From: Paenibacillus sp. V4I3
GTDB taxonomy: Bacteria; Bacillota; Bacilli; Paenibacillales; NBRC-103111
Reading direction: 5' to 3'
Assembly (NCBI RefSeq): GCF_030817215.1
Contig: NZ_JAUSZA010000001.1
Span: forward strand, 5,244,501-5,308,500
Length of the DNA: 64,000 nucleotides
The notes beneath the pieces were generated by a model. That model was not told where the DNA came from. It ran no database searches and saw only the letters and a list, made by a program, of their open reading frames with translations. Position 1 is the stretch's first letter, and each line of letters starts with the position of its first letter. A program made the position numbers and the translations under genes. Shown here piece after piece: positions 57,181 to 64,000 of this stretch.

Positions 57181-59070
57181 TTATGATTGCCGCTCATCGC
57201 CATACCACAGTTCCCTGAACGTCGCACTTTGCCGCAGCAGTTCCTCCGAGTTTCCTTCGGCCTCAATACGGCCGTCCTTCATTACAATGATGTGGTCAGC
57301 CCGCGAGAGCGCCGTTTTGCGGTGAGATACGACCAGGCAGGTCGCGTCGCTTCGACGCTGGAACATCCGCTCCCACAGCTTCTGTTCCGTCTCGACATCG
57401 AGCGCGCTCGACAGGTCGTCGAAGACGTAAAGCTCGGCGTCGCGCACGAGCATGCGCGCTGCAGCCGTTCGCTGCGCTTGCCCGCCGGAGAGCTTCACCC
57501 CGCGCGGGCCGATGACGGTGTCCAGCCCGCCAGGCAGCTGCGCGACGTCGAACTCCATCACCGCCGCGTGTAAGGCCATTTGCAAGCTATCGCCTTGCTC
57601 CGCTTGCCCGAGCAAAATATTGTTGCGCAGCGTATCGCTGTATAGCCGCGGAACCTGCGCGGTATAAGCGCTCCGCGGCGGTGTAAAGAACGTGCCCGGA
57701 TCTTCGACGGGCACGCCATTCCACGCAATCGTTCCCTCTCCCTTGGGCAGCAGCCCTAGGAGAGAGCGAACAAGCGTGGTCTTGCCCGAACCAATCGTTC
57801 CCGTAATAACGGTGAACGATCCTCTTTTCAAGCTGAAGTGAATGTCCGAGATCCCTCTGCCTGTATCAGAGTAGGCGTAGCTAAGTCCATTCACATCAAG
57901 CCGCTGCAGCGAGGTCTCAATCTCTTTTTCACGATTGTATCTTTCCTCTACCTTTGCACCAACCGCGATTTCATGCTCGAATCCTATCTCTTGTTTTCCC
58001 CCACCCAGACTCTCATTCTCTCTTCCTTTCTGAGCCAAAGGGATAGCGGACACATTAACCTCCGCCACTTTACTTTCCGCCTTCAAATGAAGTGAATTAA
58101 CCATTGTAAGAACCTTAGCCGATGCCCCCTGCAAAAGGAACGTCAATCTCTCCAGCGACACACTCATCTGCTTAAAATACGTAATAAATTTACCCACATT
58201 CGTAATAAACTGCGTAACAAAAGTTAAATAGTACACGAACAAAGCCAAGTCACCGACGGTAAACGTCCCAGCTCTCATTTTTGTTCCAGCTAGTAATAGA
58301 ATCAGCCCCGTTCCCAAATTAACTGAGTTTGAGAACACTGAATCCAGCAGTTCACCCATGAGCCGATCCTTCAGCATCGCTTTCCTACGGTCATCACCGA
58401 AACTGCTGAACCGAGCGATCACTCGTTTCTCCGCACCGGCGACTTGAATCGCCTGCACACTGCCGAACATTTCGCTGATCTCTCCCGTTACCTTGGAGGT
58501 AGCTTCGCGGCTAGCTGCGCGATATTTCTGTAAGCGAACCGTAGCCAACTGCGCAGCCGTAATGACCAGAACGATCGGCATAAACACAAGCAGAGTCATT
58601 TGAGCATCAATCCGAATCAGGATATAGCCCGATACGAGGGCAAAACAAGTCATCCCGAAAACATCGACCGACCAGCTTGCTGCCTCTTCCGATTGATCAA
58701 CATCATCTCGGAAGTGACTAATCGCTTCCCCAGGCGAAACGGGAATGGCCTGTGCCCCCGGCTGTTTTAATACATGCTCAAGCAAGTTTCGTCTAAGCAG
58801 CATCCCCATACGAAAGCGAAAATTAACATCCGTAATAAAACCAATTACAATCAGCATAATGCGCCCTAAGGCTGCAGCCATTAACAATGCGATCAGTCCC
58901 CATACACCATAACCGAGCGCTGACGTACCTGTCAGAGAATCGAAAAACTCTTTCGTTATAAGTCCAGGCGCAATCGGCGCCAAATAGATAACTGTCCAAG
59001 CTATGGCGTTAACCAGATACCGTATTGGACGGTACATAATAAGCCGCCACAAATATTGATACGTATTCAT
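57181..59070 (-). CDS. ABC exporter half-transporter, subunit with degenerate Walker B
   Basis: The 629-residue protein has an N-terminal six-helix exporter domain (about residues 15-310), an unusually long, charged linker (about 330-400) and an ATPase domain. Walker A is ITGTIGSGKTTLVRSL, the signature is a canonical LSGGQAQRTAAARML, but Walker B reads LYVFDDLSSALD, with Asp in place of the catalytic Glu. It overlaps the upstream ABC gene by ATGA and the two form a heterodimer. The ATPase half has markedly higher GC than its neighbours. The substrate is unknown; multidrug or lipid export is typical. Confidence 0.9.
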   Translation of the reverse strand: MNTYQYLWRLIMYRPIRYLVNAIAWTVIYLAPIAPGLITKEFFDSLTGTSALGYGVWGLIALLMAAALGRIMLIVIGFITDVNFRFRMGMLLRRNLLEHVLKQPGAQAIPVSPGEAISHFRDDVDQSEEAASWSVDVFGMTCFALVSGYILIRIDAQMTLLVFMPIVLVITAAQLATVRLQKYRAASREATSKVTGEISEMFGSVQAIQVAGAEKRVIARFSSFGDDRRKAMLKDRLMGELLDSVFSNSVNLGTGLILLLAGTKMRAGTFTVGDLALFVYYLTFVTQFITNVGKFITYFKQMSVSLERLTFLLQGASAKVLTMVNSLHLKAESKVAEVNVSAIPLAQKGRENESLGGGKQEIGFEHEIAVGAKVEERYNREKEIETSLQRLDVNGLSYAYSDTGRGISDIHFSLKRGSFTVITGTIGSGKTTLVRSLLGLLPKGEGTIAWNGVPVEDPGTFFTPPRSAYTAQVPRLYSDTLRNNILLGQAEQGDSLQMALHAAVMEFDVAQLPGGLDTVIGPRGVKLSGGQAQRTAAARMLVRDAELYVFDDLSSALDVETEQKLWERMFQRRSDATCLVVSHRKTALSRADHIIVMKDGRIEAEGNSEELLRQSATFRELWYGDERQS

Positions 59071-60833
59071 GCCAACACCTCCTCTAAGCCTGTGGCAAGT
59101 AACTGGCTGAAGCGAGAGTTCGGATCTGCAGCCAGATGCTCTCTTTTACCCGATTCCAACACACGCCCATTATCCAAAATAAGAATGTGATCCGCTCGTT
59201 GAACGGTTGTTAGACGATGAGCAATCATGATACAGGACCGCTGTGTCAACAATTTAGAAACCGCTTTTTCCATACGCTGCTCTGTCAGCGGGTCGAGTCG
59301 TGAAGAAGCTTCGTCCATGATCACAAGTCCGGGGTTCGTTAAGAAAACCCTTGCGAAGGCTAGCAGCTGTGCTTCTCCTGCTGACAGGCTTCCTCCTCCG
59401 GAGGCTAAACCTGTATTTAGCCCATCAGGCATGGCTTCATACCACGCTCCGAGTCCAAGTTCCTTGAGTACTTCAATAATTTGTTCGTCCGTAATCGAAT
59501 CGTCGTAGAAGGTTAGGTTATCTCGAATGGTCCCTTGCATAATTTCAATATTTTGCGTCACAAGGGCTACACGTTTACGTAGATCAACTAACTTACAGCT
59601 CCGGATATCCGTACCGCCAAGCGCGATACTTCCACTTTGAGGATCGTAAAAGCGGAGCAGCAACCTTGCCATTGTTGACTTACCACTCCCCGTGCGGCCG
59701 AGAAGTCCTAGGACTTCTCCTGGTTTTAGAGTCAGATTTAAACCCTCAATCGTAGGCTGATCCCCATCATAACTAAACGTGACGTCGCGGAATTCAACGC
59801 TTAGCGGTCCTTCCGGTAACGAAGCCCCAGTCCCATCCTTAATCTCAGACTGGATAGCGAACAGCTCGCGAATACGTGAGATACTAGCGTCTGCCTTTTG
59901 CAAATCTTCCATTTGCGTACGAATCTTTTCAATCGGCTTGGCTAGTAATTCCGTATAGAAGAAAATCAGATACACCGTACCTAGAGAGATTTGCTGGGTG
60001 TGCCACAGATAAGCACTAATACCAAACGCCATGGCATTGCCAAGCGCAAAAACGAAAATAGACATGTTCCACATCGCACAGAAACCGAGAAAGGCTTTTA
60101 CCCGAAGCGGCAGCATTTTTCTAAGCATCGTATAGAAGCGATTCATAACGAACCCAACTGCACCATTGGCGCGAATATCTTCTGTTCCTTCCAAATGCTC
60201 ACCAATAAAACCATAAAACTCTGCGTTCGCCTGCCGCCAACCCGCCCAAACTGGAACAGCGAATTTACGAATCCACTGAATCATAAAGACCGCAAAAACG
60301 ACGAAAAAGGCCATCCCCGCGCCAATCAACCAATTTTCCCGAAGTAATAAAATAATGATACCAGCCATCAAGAGCAGATTACCCAATAAATGAATGATCA
60401 TGCTCGAGAAGAAATTGGCCAATGCATTCACATCCCCATCTACACGTTCGATGAGCGAGCCTGATGTATGTGATTTATGAAAGGACATATCCAGTGATAA
60501 ACAATGAGCGGCAAGATCCACTCGCAGCTTATTCGTAGTTTTCCACCCTACATTTTCACTAAAATAGGTAGCTATGACGGAAACCAGCTGCTGCACAAGC
60601 GCAAAGCCAATAAACATAATCGCGGCTGTGATCAGTGGCTGCATCGCCCCTTGTGTTTGAGCGGTATCGATAAAATAGCGAATAATTTGCGGGTTGATGA
60701 GCTGAAGACCAATAGATGCGAATAAGAGCATCGTCAATACAATGAGCGTACCCTTTTGCGGGAACAAATATCGGCTAAGCAGCTCCGCATATTGTCCCAT
60801 CGTGTTATGCTTTTTTTGTTTATGCTTCATCAT
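59067..60833 (-). CDS. ABC exporter half-transporter, subunit with catalytic Glu and degenerate signature
   Basis: The product is 588 residues from the ATG at 60833 (GGCGGAGGA upstream; the frame opens at 60851). The N-terminal transmembrane domain contains INPQIIRYFIDTAQTQGAM. The ATPase domain has Walker A LLGRTGSGKSTMARLLLRF, Walker B LVIMDEASSRLDPLTEQ with the catalytic Glu, and the switch AHRLTTVQRADH. The signature is LSAGEAQLLAFARVF, a degenerate form of LSGGQ. It complements the downstream subunit, so the pair should have one normal and one degenerate ATP site. Confidence 0.9.
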   Translation of the reverse strand: MMKHKQKKHNTMGQYAELLSRYLFPQKGTLIVLTMLLFASIGLQLINPQIIRYFIDTAQTQGAMQPLITAAIMFIGFALVQQLVSVIATYFSENVGWKTTNKLRVDLAAHCLSLDMSFHKSHTSGSLIERVDGDVNALANFFSSMIIHLLGNLLLMAGIIILLLRENWLIGAGMAFFVVFAVFMIQWIRKFAVPVWAGWRQANAEFYGFIGEHLEGTEDIRANGAVGFVMNRFYTMLRKMLPLRVKAFLGFCAMWNMSIFVFALGNAMAFGISAYLWHTQQISLGTVYLIFFYTELLAKPIEKIRTQMEDLQKADASISRIRELFAIQSEIKDGTGASLPEGPLSVEFRDVTFSYDGDQPTIEGLNLTLKPGEVLGLLGRTGSGKSTMARLLLRFYDPQSGSIALGGTDIRSCKLVDLRKRVALVTQNIEIMQGTIRDNLTFYDDSITDEQIIEVLKELGLGAWYEAMPDGLNTGLASGGGSLSAGEAQLLAFARVFLTNPGLVIMDEASSRLDPLTEQRMEKAVSKLLTQRSCIMIAHRLTTVQRADHILILDNGRVLESGKREHLAADPNSRFSQLLATGLEEVLA

Positions 60834-60879
60834 AGAAGCGTCCTCCGCCAATAATTAATGACATTAATATTTTACACTA

Positions 60880-61830
60880 CTAATCAAACCATTTCTTGTT
60901 TCTGAATAGCAAATACATGCCGAAACCAATGCCGAACATGATAAATAGAACAACAAAATAACCCCAACGCCAAGTAAGTTCCGGCATATTTTGAAAATTC
61001 ATTCCGTATATCCCAGCAATAAATGTCAGAGGCATGAAAATCGTCGTAATCACCGTTAAAGTCTTCATAATCGTATTCATACGATAGGAATTTATGGAAA
61101 CATAACTATCTCGTATATCCGCAGTTAAATCTCGATTGGAGTCAATAATTTCTGAGAGCTTAAGCAGATGGTCGTAGATGTCTGTAAAATAGACGACATG
61201 TTCTTTAAGACCTTCAATTTTTTCGGTATTAATAACACGATAGAGCAGATCCCTCATAGGAACAATTGTCTTTCTAATCTTTAACAGCTTAGCTCTTATT
61301 TCAAATATTTCATTCATTAAAATGTGAACTGGAACACTTTTACCTCTTACTTCGATTTCATCTAATTGATCTTCGATTTGATATAGACTAGGGAAATATT
61401 CATCTACCAGCTTATCTATAATTAAATAAGCCGTGTATACAATACCTTTCTCACGAAACTTTTGTTGTTCTGCCATCCGATGCCATGCCTCATCAATTTC
61501 CTTAGACGGTGAATAATGAAAGGTAACAATGAAGTTAGTGCCCCAGAACATGTCCACCTCTTCCGCAGCTAACGTTTCAGGATGCAAGGCATGTAGGACA
61601 AAAAAATGAGTATCATTGTAATGATCTAGTTTAGGTCGCTGCAGATGATGATAACAATCTTCTATAGCCAGTGGATGAAATTGAAAGTGCTTTTGTAAGA
61701 GCAAGGCTTCCTCTTTGGAAGGCGCATTGAAATCTACCCAATACCGATCTATATTTGAATGTTTAAGATCTTCTAATGAGGATAGATGGATAATCTCCTG
61801 TTCTTCGTTAACAGCCAATATTCTAATCAC
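60880..61830 (-). CDS. corA: CorA family magnesium/cobalt transporter
   Basis: The 316-residue protein has a soluble N-terminal domain (WVDFNAPSKEEALLLQKHF, FHPLAIEDCYHHLQRPKLD) and two C-terminal transmembrane helices. The signature IAGIYGMNFQNMPE (GMN motif) lies between them. The GTG start at 61830 has GGGGGAG upstream. It forms a homopentameric Mg2+ channel in the cytoplasmic membrane. No magnesium riboswitch was recognised. Confidence 0.92.
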   Translation of the reverse strand: MIRILAVNEEQEIIHLSSLEDLKHSNIDRYWVDFNAPSKEEALLLQKHFQFHPLAIEDCYHHLQRPKLDHYNDTHFFVLHALHPETLAAEEVDMFWGTNFIVTFHYSPSKEIDEAWHRMAEQQKFREKGIVYTAYLIIDKLVDEYFPSLYQIEDQLDEIEVRGKSVPVHILMNEIFEIRAKLLKIRKTIVPMRDLLYRVINTEKIEGLKEHVVYFTDIYDHLLKLSEIIDSNRDLTADIRDSYVSINSYRMNTIMKTLTVITTIFMPLTFIAGIYGMNFQNMPELTWRWGYFVVLFIMFGIGFGMYLLFRNKKWFD

Positions 61831-61906
61831 TTGTGTCTCCCCCTTAATTCCCTATTCTTTAACCTACAACAACGATTAAAGCTTGTCCATACACAACGGC
61901 AAAAAA

Positions 61907-61924
61907 GCCGCAATCGCTCGCGGC
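61907..61924 (-). terminator. Rho-independent terminator after methylmalonate-semialdehyde dehydrogenase gene
   Basis: GCCGC and GCGGC form a short stem with an eight-base loop. On the minus strand TTTTTTGCC follows. Confidence 0.8.
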
Positions 61925-61953
61925 CCTCATTCCCCTTTTTTTAAAAAAACTAA

Positions 61954-63396
61954 TTAAAAATAACGTGATGTTATCATCTTTTTCTTCGTATAAAACTCTA
62001 CACCATCTTTGCCATTGGCATGCAAATCTCCATAGAAAGAGTCTTTCCAGCCTGAGAATGGAAAAAAAGCCATCGGAGCCGGCACGCCAACGTTCACGCC
62101 AAGCATTCCCGCTTCCACTCCTTCACGAAATTTCCGCACTGCTTTAGCATTTTCCGTGTAAATGACCGCCGAGTTGCCGAATCGCGATTGATTCACTAGG
62201 AGCAGCGCTTCGTCCAAATCCTCAGCACGGAATAGGGATAAGACTGGGCCAAATATTTCCTCTTTAGCGATGGTCATGTTCGGTTTCACATGATCAAATA
62301 CCGTAGCCCCAAGGAAAAATCCTTCCGTCGAACGAGCCTCCGCATCTCTTCCATCTAATAGAAGTTCCGCTCCCTCCTCTATCCCTTTGTCAATAAAAGC
62401 TTCAATCCTGGTGCGCTGTTCACTTCGAATGAGCGGTGTGAGTGTTACTTCTTCCTTCATCCCATTGCCAAGAACCATATTACGCGCCTCATGATGAAGC
62501 CTATTCACGAAATTATCCCCGTCCCCAACAACTACAATAGCCGAGCAAGCCATGCATCTCTCCCCCGCGCTTCCAAAGGACGACATGATAATATTCTCAA
62601 TCGTTTTTTCAACATGGGCATCGGGCATGACGATATGATAATTTTTGGCTCCTGCTAGCGCTTGCACACGTTTACCTGCAGAAGAAGCCTTCTCATAGAC
62701 ATATTTCGCAACCGGCTGCGAGCCTACGAATGAGATAGCTTTTACGGCGGGCGTCGTTGTCAGCGTATTTACCACATCATGTGAACCATGGACGATATTC
62801 AGCACCCCATCAGGGAGCCCAGCTTCTTGAAAAAGTGCGGCTAATTTCATTGCCGTCAGCGGCGTTCGCTCAGAAGGCTTTAACACGAACGTGTTTCCAC
62901 AAGCAATGGCTAAGGGAAACATCCAACATGGCACCATCATCGGAAAATTAAAGGGTGTTATCCCTCCAACTACACCGAGCGGCACACGAAATAACTCTGA
63001 ATCCATATCGGCGGATATGTTAGCCAATGTCGAACCCATCATATGGGAAGGCGTTCCTGCTGCAAATTCTACACATTCGATACCACGTAGTACCTCACCT
63101 AACGCTTCTTTATAGCTTTTACCATTCTCAGACGTAATGAGCTCTGCAAGCTCTTGCTCGTGTTCCTGCAATAACTGCCAGTAATGAAATAAGACTCTTG
63201 CTCGTTTGGGCACGGGAGTTCTGCTCCATGATTCGAAAGCCGTTTGTGCCGCTAGGACAGCAGCTTCTACGTCTTCAGAAGAAGAAAGCGGCACTCGAGC
63301 GATGATTTCTCCTGTTGCCGGATTAATCACATCACTCATAGCATCGCTTTCTGAATCGATCCAAACTCCATTTACGAAATTCTGTAAGAGTTTCAT
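61954..63396 (-). CDS. mmsA: CoA-acylating methylmalonate-semialdehyde dehydrogenase
   Basis: The 480-residue aldehyde dehydrogenase of the MMSDH subgroup contains VINPATGEIIARVPLSSSED, the NAD-binding GGITPFNFPMMVPCWMFPLA and LKPSERTPLTAMK. The catalytic Cys is in GSAGERCMACSAIVVV, typical of IolA/MmsA. It converts malonate semialdehyde or methylmalonate semialdehyde plus CoA to acetyl-CoA or propionyl-CoA. It fits valine, beta-alanine, pyrimidine or inositol degradation. The divergent PucR-type gene next to it points to nitrogen-compound (pyrimidine/beta-alanine) catabolism. Confidence 0.92.
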   Translation of the reverse strand: MKLLQNFVNGVWIDSESDAMSDVINPATGEIIARVPLSSSEDVEAAVLAAQTAFESWSRTPVPKRARVLFHYWQLLQEHEQELAELITSENGKSYKEALGEVLRGIECVEFAAGTPSHMMGSTLANISADMDSELFRVPLGVVGGITPFNFPMMVPCWMFPLAIACGNTFVLKPSERTPLTAMKLAALFQEAGLPDGVLNIVHGSHDVVNTLTTTPAVKAISFVGSQPVAKYVYEKASSAGKRVQALAGAKNYHIVMPDAHVEKTIENIIMSSFGSAGERCMACSAIVVVGDGDNFVNRLHHEARNMVLGNGMKEEVTLTPLIRSEQRTRIEAFIDKGIEEGAELLLDGRDAEARSTEGFFLGATVFDHVKPNMTIAKEEIFGPVLSLFRAEDLDEALLLVNQSRFGNSAVIYTENAKAVRKFREGVEAGMLGVNVGVPAPMAFFPFSGWKDSFYGDLHANGKDGVEFYTKKKMITSRYF

Positions 63397-63518
63397 ATTC
63401 GTTCATCTCCTGGTAGGAAGAATTTTTCCCAAAAGTCTTTGGACACATTGTATAATAGGTGAAATTACTATTCCGCTCTGTTACGTCAACTTTCCTTACA
63501 TGAAGGTGGTGAACTCGC

Positions 63519-64000
63519 TTGGTACAGACACTCTTACAATTAACAGTGAAAGATATTTTGCAGAGACCGCTATTCCGCAAAGCAGAAGCCATCGCAAGTG
63601 AGGAAGCTTTGAAGCGAAAGGTACGTTGGGTACATATCATGGAAGTGACCCAAGTCGGCCATCTTCTCAATGGGAATGAGCTTATTCTAAGCACAGGCAT
63701 TGGTTGGCATGATAACGAGGAGCTTAGTCTCTCCTTTTTACAGCAGTTGATCGACAGCGGTGCTTCAGGATTATGTATTGAGCTCGGTACATATACGAAA
63801 CAGCCGCTTGAACGGATGAAGGAGCTTGCCATCCAAGAGAACTTTCCACTTATCTTTTTCCACGAGGAAGTTCGATATATTGACATTACGCAGGATTTAC
63901 ATGCCTATTTCATCCATCAGCATCATAAAATGGTGTCAGACCTGGAATCCCTCTCCACCCAGTTAAATCAGTTACTCCTCTCGGGGAAAGGACTGCAATC
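63519..64000 (+). CDS. PucR-type transcriptional regulator (5' part only)
   Basis: The visible 160 residues start at a TTG (63519) with AAGGTGGTG upstream. VKDILQRPLFRKAEAIASEE opens the PucR N-terminal domain, then VRWVHIMEVTQVGHLLNGNE, LILSTGIGW, GASGLCIELGTYTKQ and FPLIFFHEEVRYIDIT follow. That is the conserved PucR-family sensory region; the C-terminal helix-turn-helix lies beyond the window. In B. subtilis PucR activates purine (ureide) degradation. Here the divergent promoter region with mmsA suggests it controls that gene. The TTG is favoured because an overlapping ATG frame encodes no family sequence. Confidence 0.82.
   Translation, partial: MVQTLLQLTVKDILQRPLFRKAEAIASEEALKRKVRWVHIMEVTQVGHLLNGNELILSTGIGWHDNEELSLSFLQQLIDSGASGLCIELGTYTKQPLERMKELAIQENFPLIFFHEEVRYIDITQDLHAYFIHQHHKMVSDLESLSTQLNQLLLSGKGLQ

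Noticed and set aside
1..64000. CRISPR arrays, rRNA, tRNA or insertion sequences
   Set aside because: No spaced direct repeats, conserved rRNA blocks, cloverleaf sequences or transposase genes were recognised; only simple tandem repeats at 55998-56107.

Overview
The window reads as chromosome of a spore-forming Bacillota, most likely Paenibacillus or a close relative. The evidence is a GerA/GerB/GerC germination operon behind a sigma-G-like promoter, SLH-domain surface proteins, a CcpA cre site, Gram-positive ribosome binding sites and families typical of Paenibacillaceae (ComFB, Amj, DUF3189, SgrR-like regulator, DUF4173). Nearly all genes lie on the minus strand. No rRNA, tRNA, CRISPR array, phage or intact insertion sequence was recognised.

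Layout. 1-5.5 kb: an ABC importer (binding lipoprotein plus two MalFG-type permeases) in one operon with a PLP trans-sulfuration-type enzyme and a GntR/LacI-type regulator. 5.5-13.3 kb: small stress and housekeeping genes, including ComFB, DinB, a single-domain ArsA/Get3-like ATPase with an Hsp20-like tail behind three palindromic operators, RidA, an isolated uroporphyrinogen-III synthase, and a quinone-reductase-like SDR paired with an Rrf2 regulator through a shared operator. 13.3-14.4 kb: a deletion scar joining a truncated membrane protein to a truncated histidine kinase, which leaves an orphan NarL-type response regulator. 14.4-18.3 kb: the ger operon. 18.3-21.6 kb: a MerR-controlled cluster (catechol-2,3-dioxygenase-like protein, MerR, aldo/keto reductase pseudogene, hydrolase) with two MerR-type promoters. 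21.6-30.5 kb: small genes, an NiaP-like transporter, an NlpC/P60 lipoprotein, an isolated MreB paralogue, an SLH protein and a methyltransferase remnant.

30.6-44.8 kb is the centrepiece: one 11-gene operon under a perfect cre site. In transcription order it encodes acyl-CoA dehydrogenase, 2-methylcitrate synthase, 2-methylcitrate dehydratase, methylisocitrate lyase, a second acyl-CoA dehydrogenase, fused isobutyryl-CoA mutase (IcmF), branched-chain 2-oxoacid dehydrogenase E1 alpha and E1 beta, an E2-like protein, thiolase and 3-hydroxyacyl-CoA dehydrogenase. It resembles the Bacillus subtilis mmg operon fused to bkd and icmF. The route would take valine-derived isobutyryl-CoA to n-butyryl-CoA and on to acetyl-CoA, and isoleucine-derived propionyl-CoA through the methylcitrate cycle to pyruvate and succinate. 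Two members look chemically abnormal: the E2 lacks the lipoyl and E1/E3-binding domains and has Gln in place of the catalytic His, and the second acyl-CoA dehydrogenase has Gly where the catalytic Glu should be.

44.9-64 kb: a TetL-like efflux pump, a decayed SLH gene, DUF4173, an SgrR-like regulator, a DinG-like helicase, a radical SAM protein, Amj, SRPBCC and DinB proteins, a repeat-bearing intergenic region (six CCCCAGT heptamers, a CAA microsatellite and nested inverted repeats), rpiA, a heterodimeric ABC exporter, CorA, methylmalonate-semialdehyde dehydrogenase and the start of a divergent PucR-type regulator. Several genes (aldo/keto reductase, SLH protein, methyltransferase, histidine kinase) are clearly broken, so this part of the genome is losing accessory functions.
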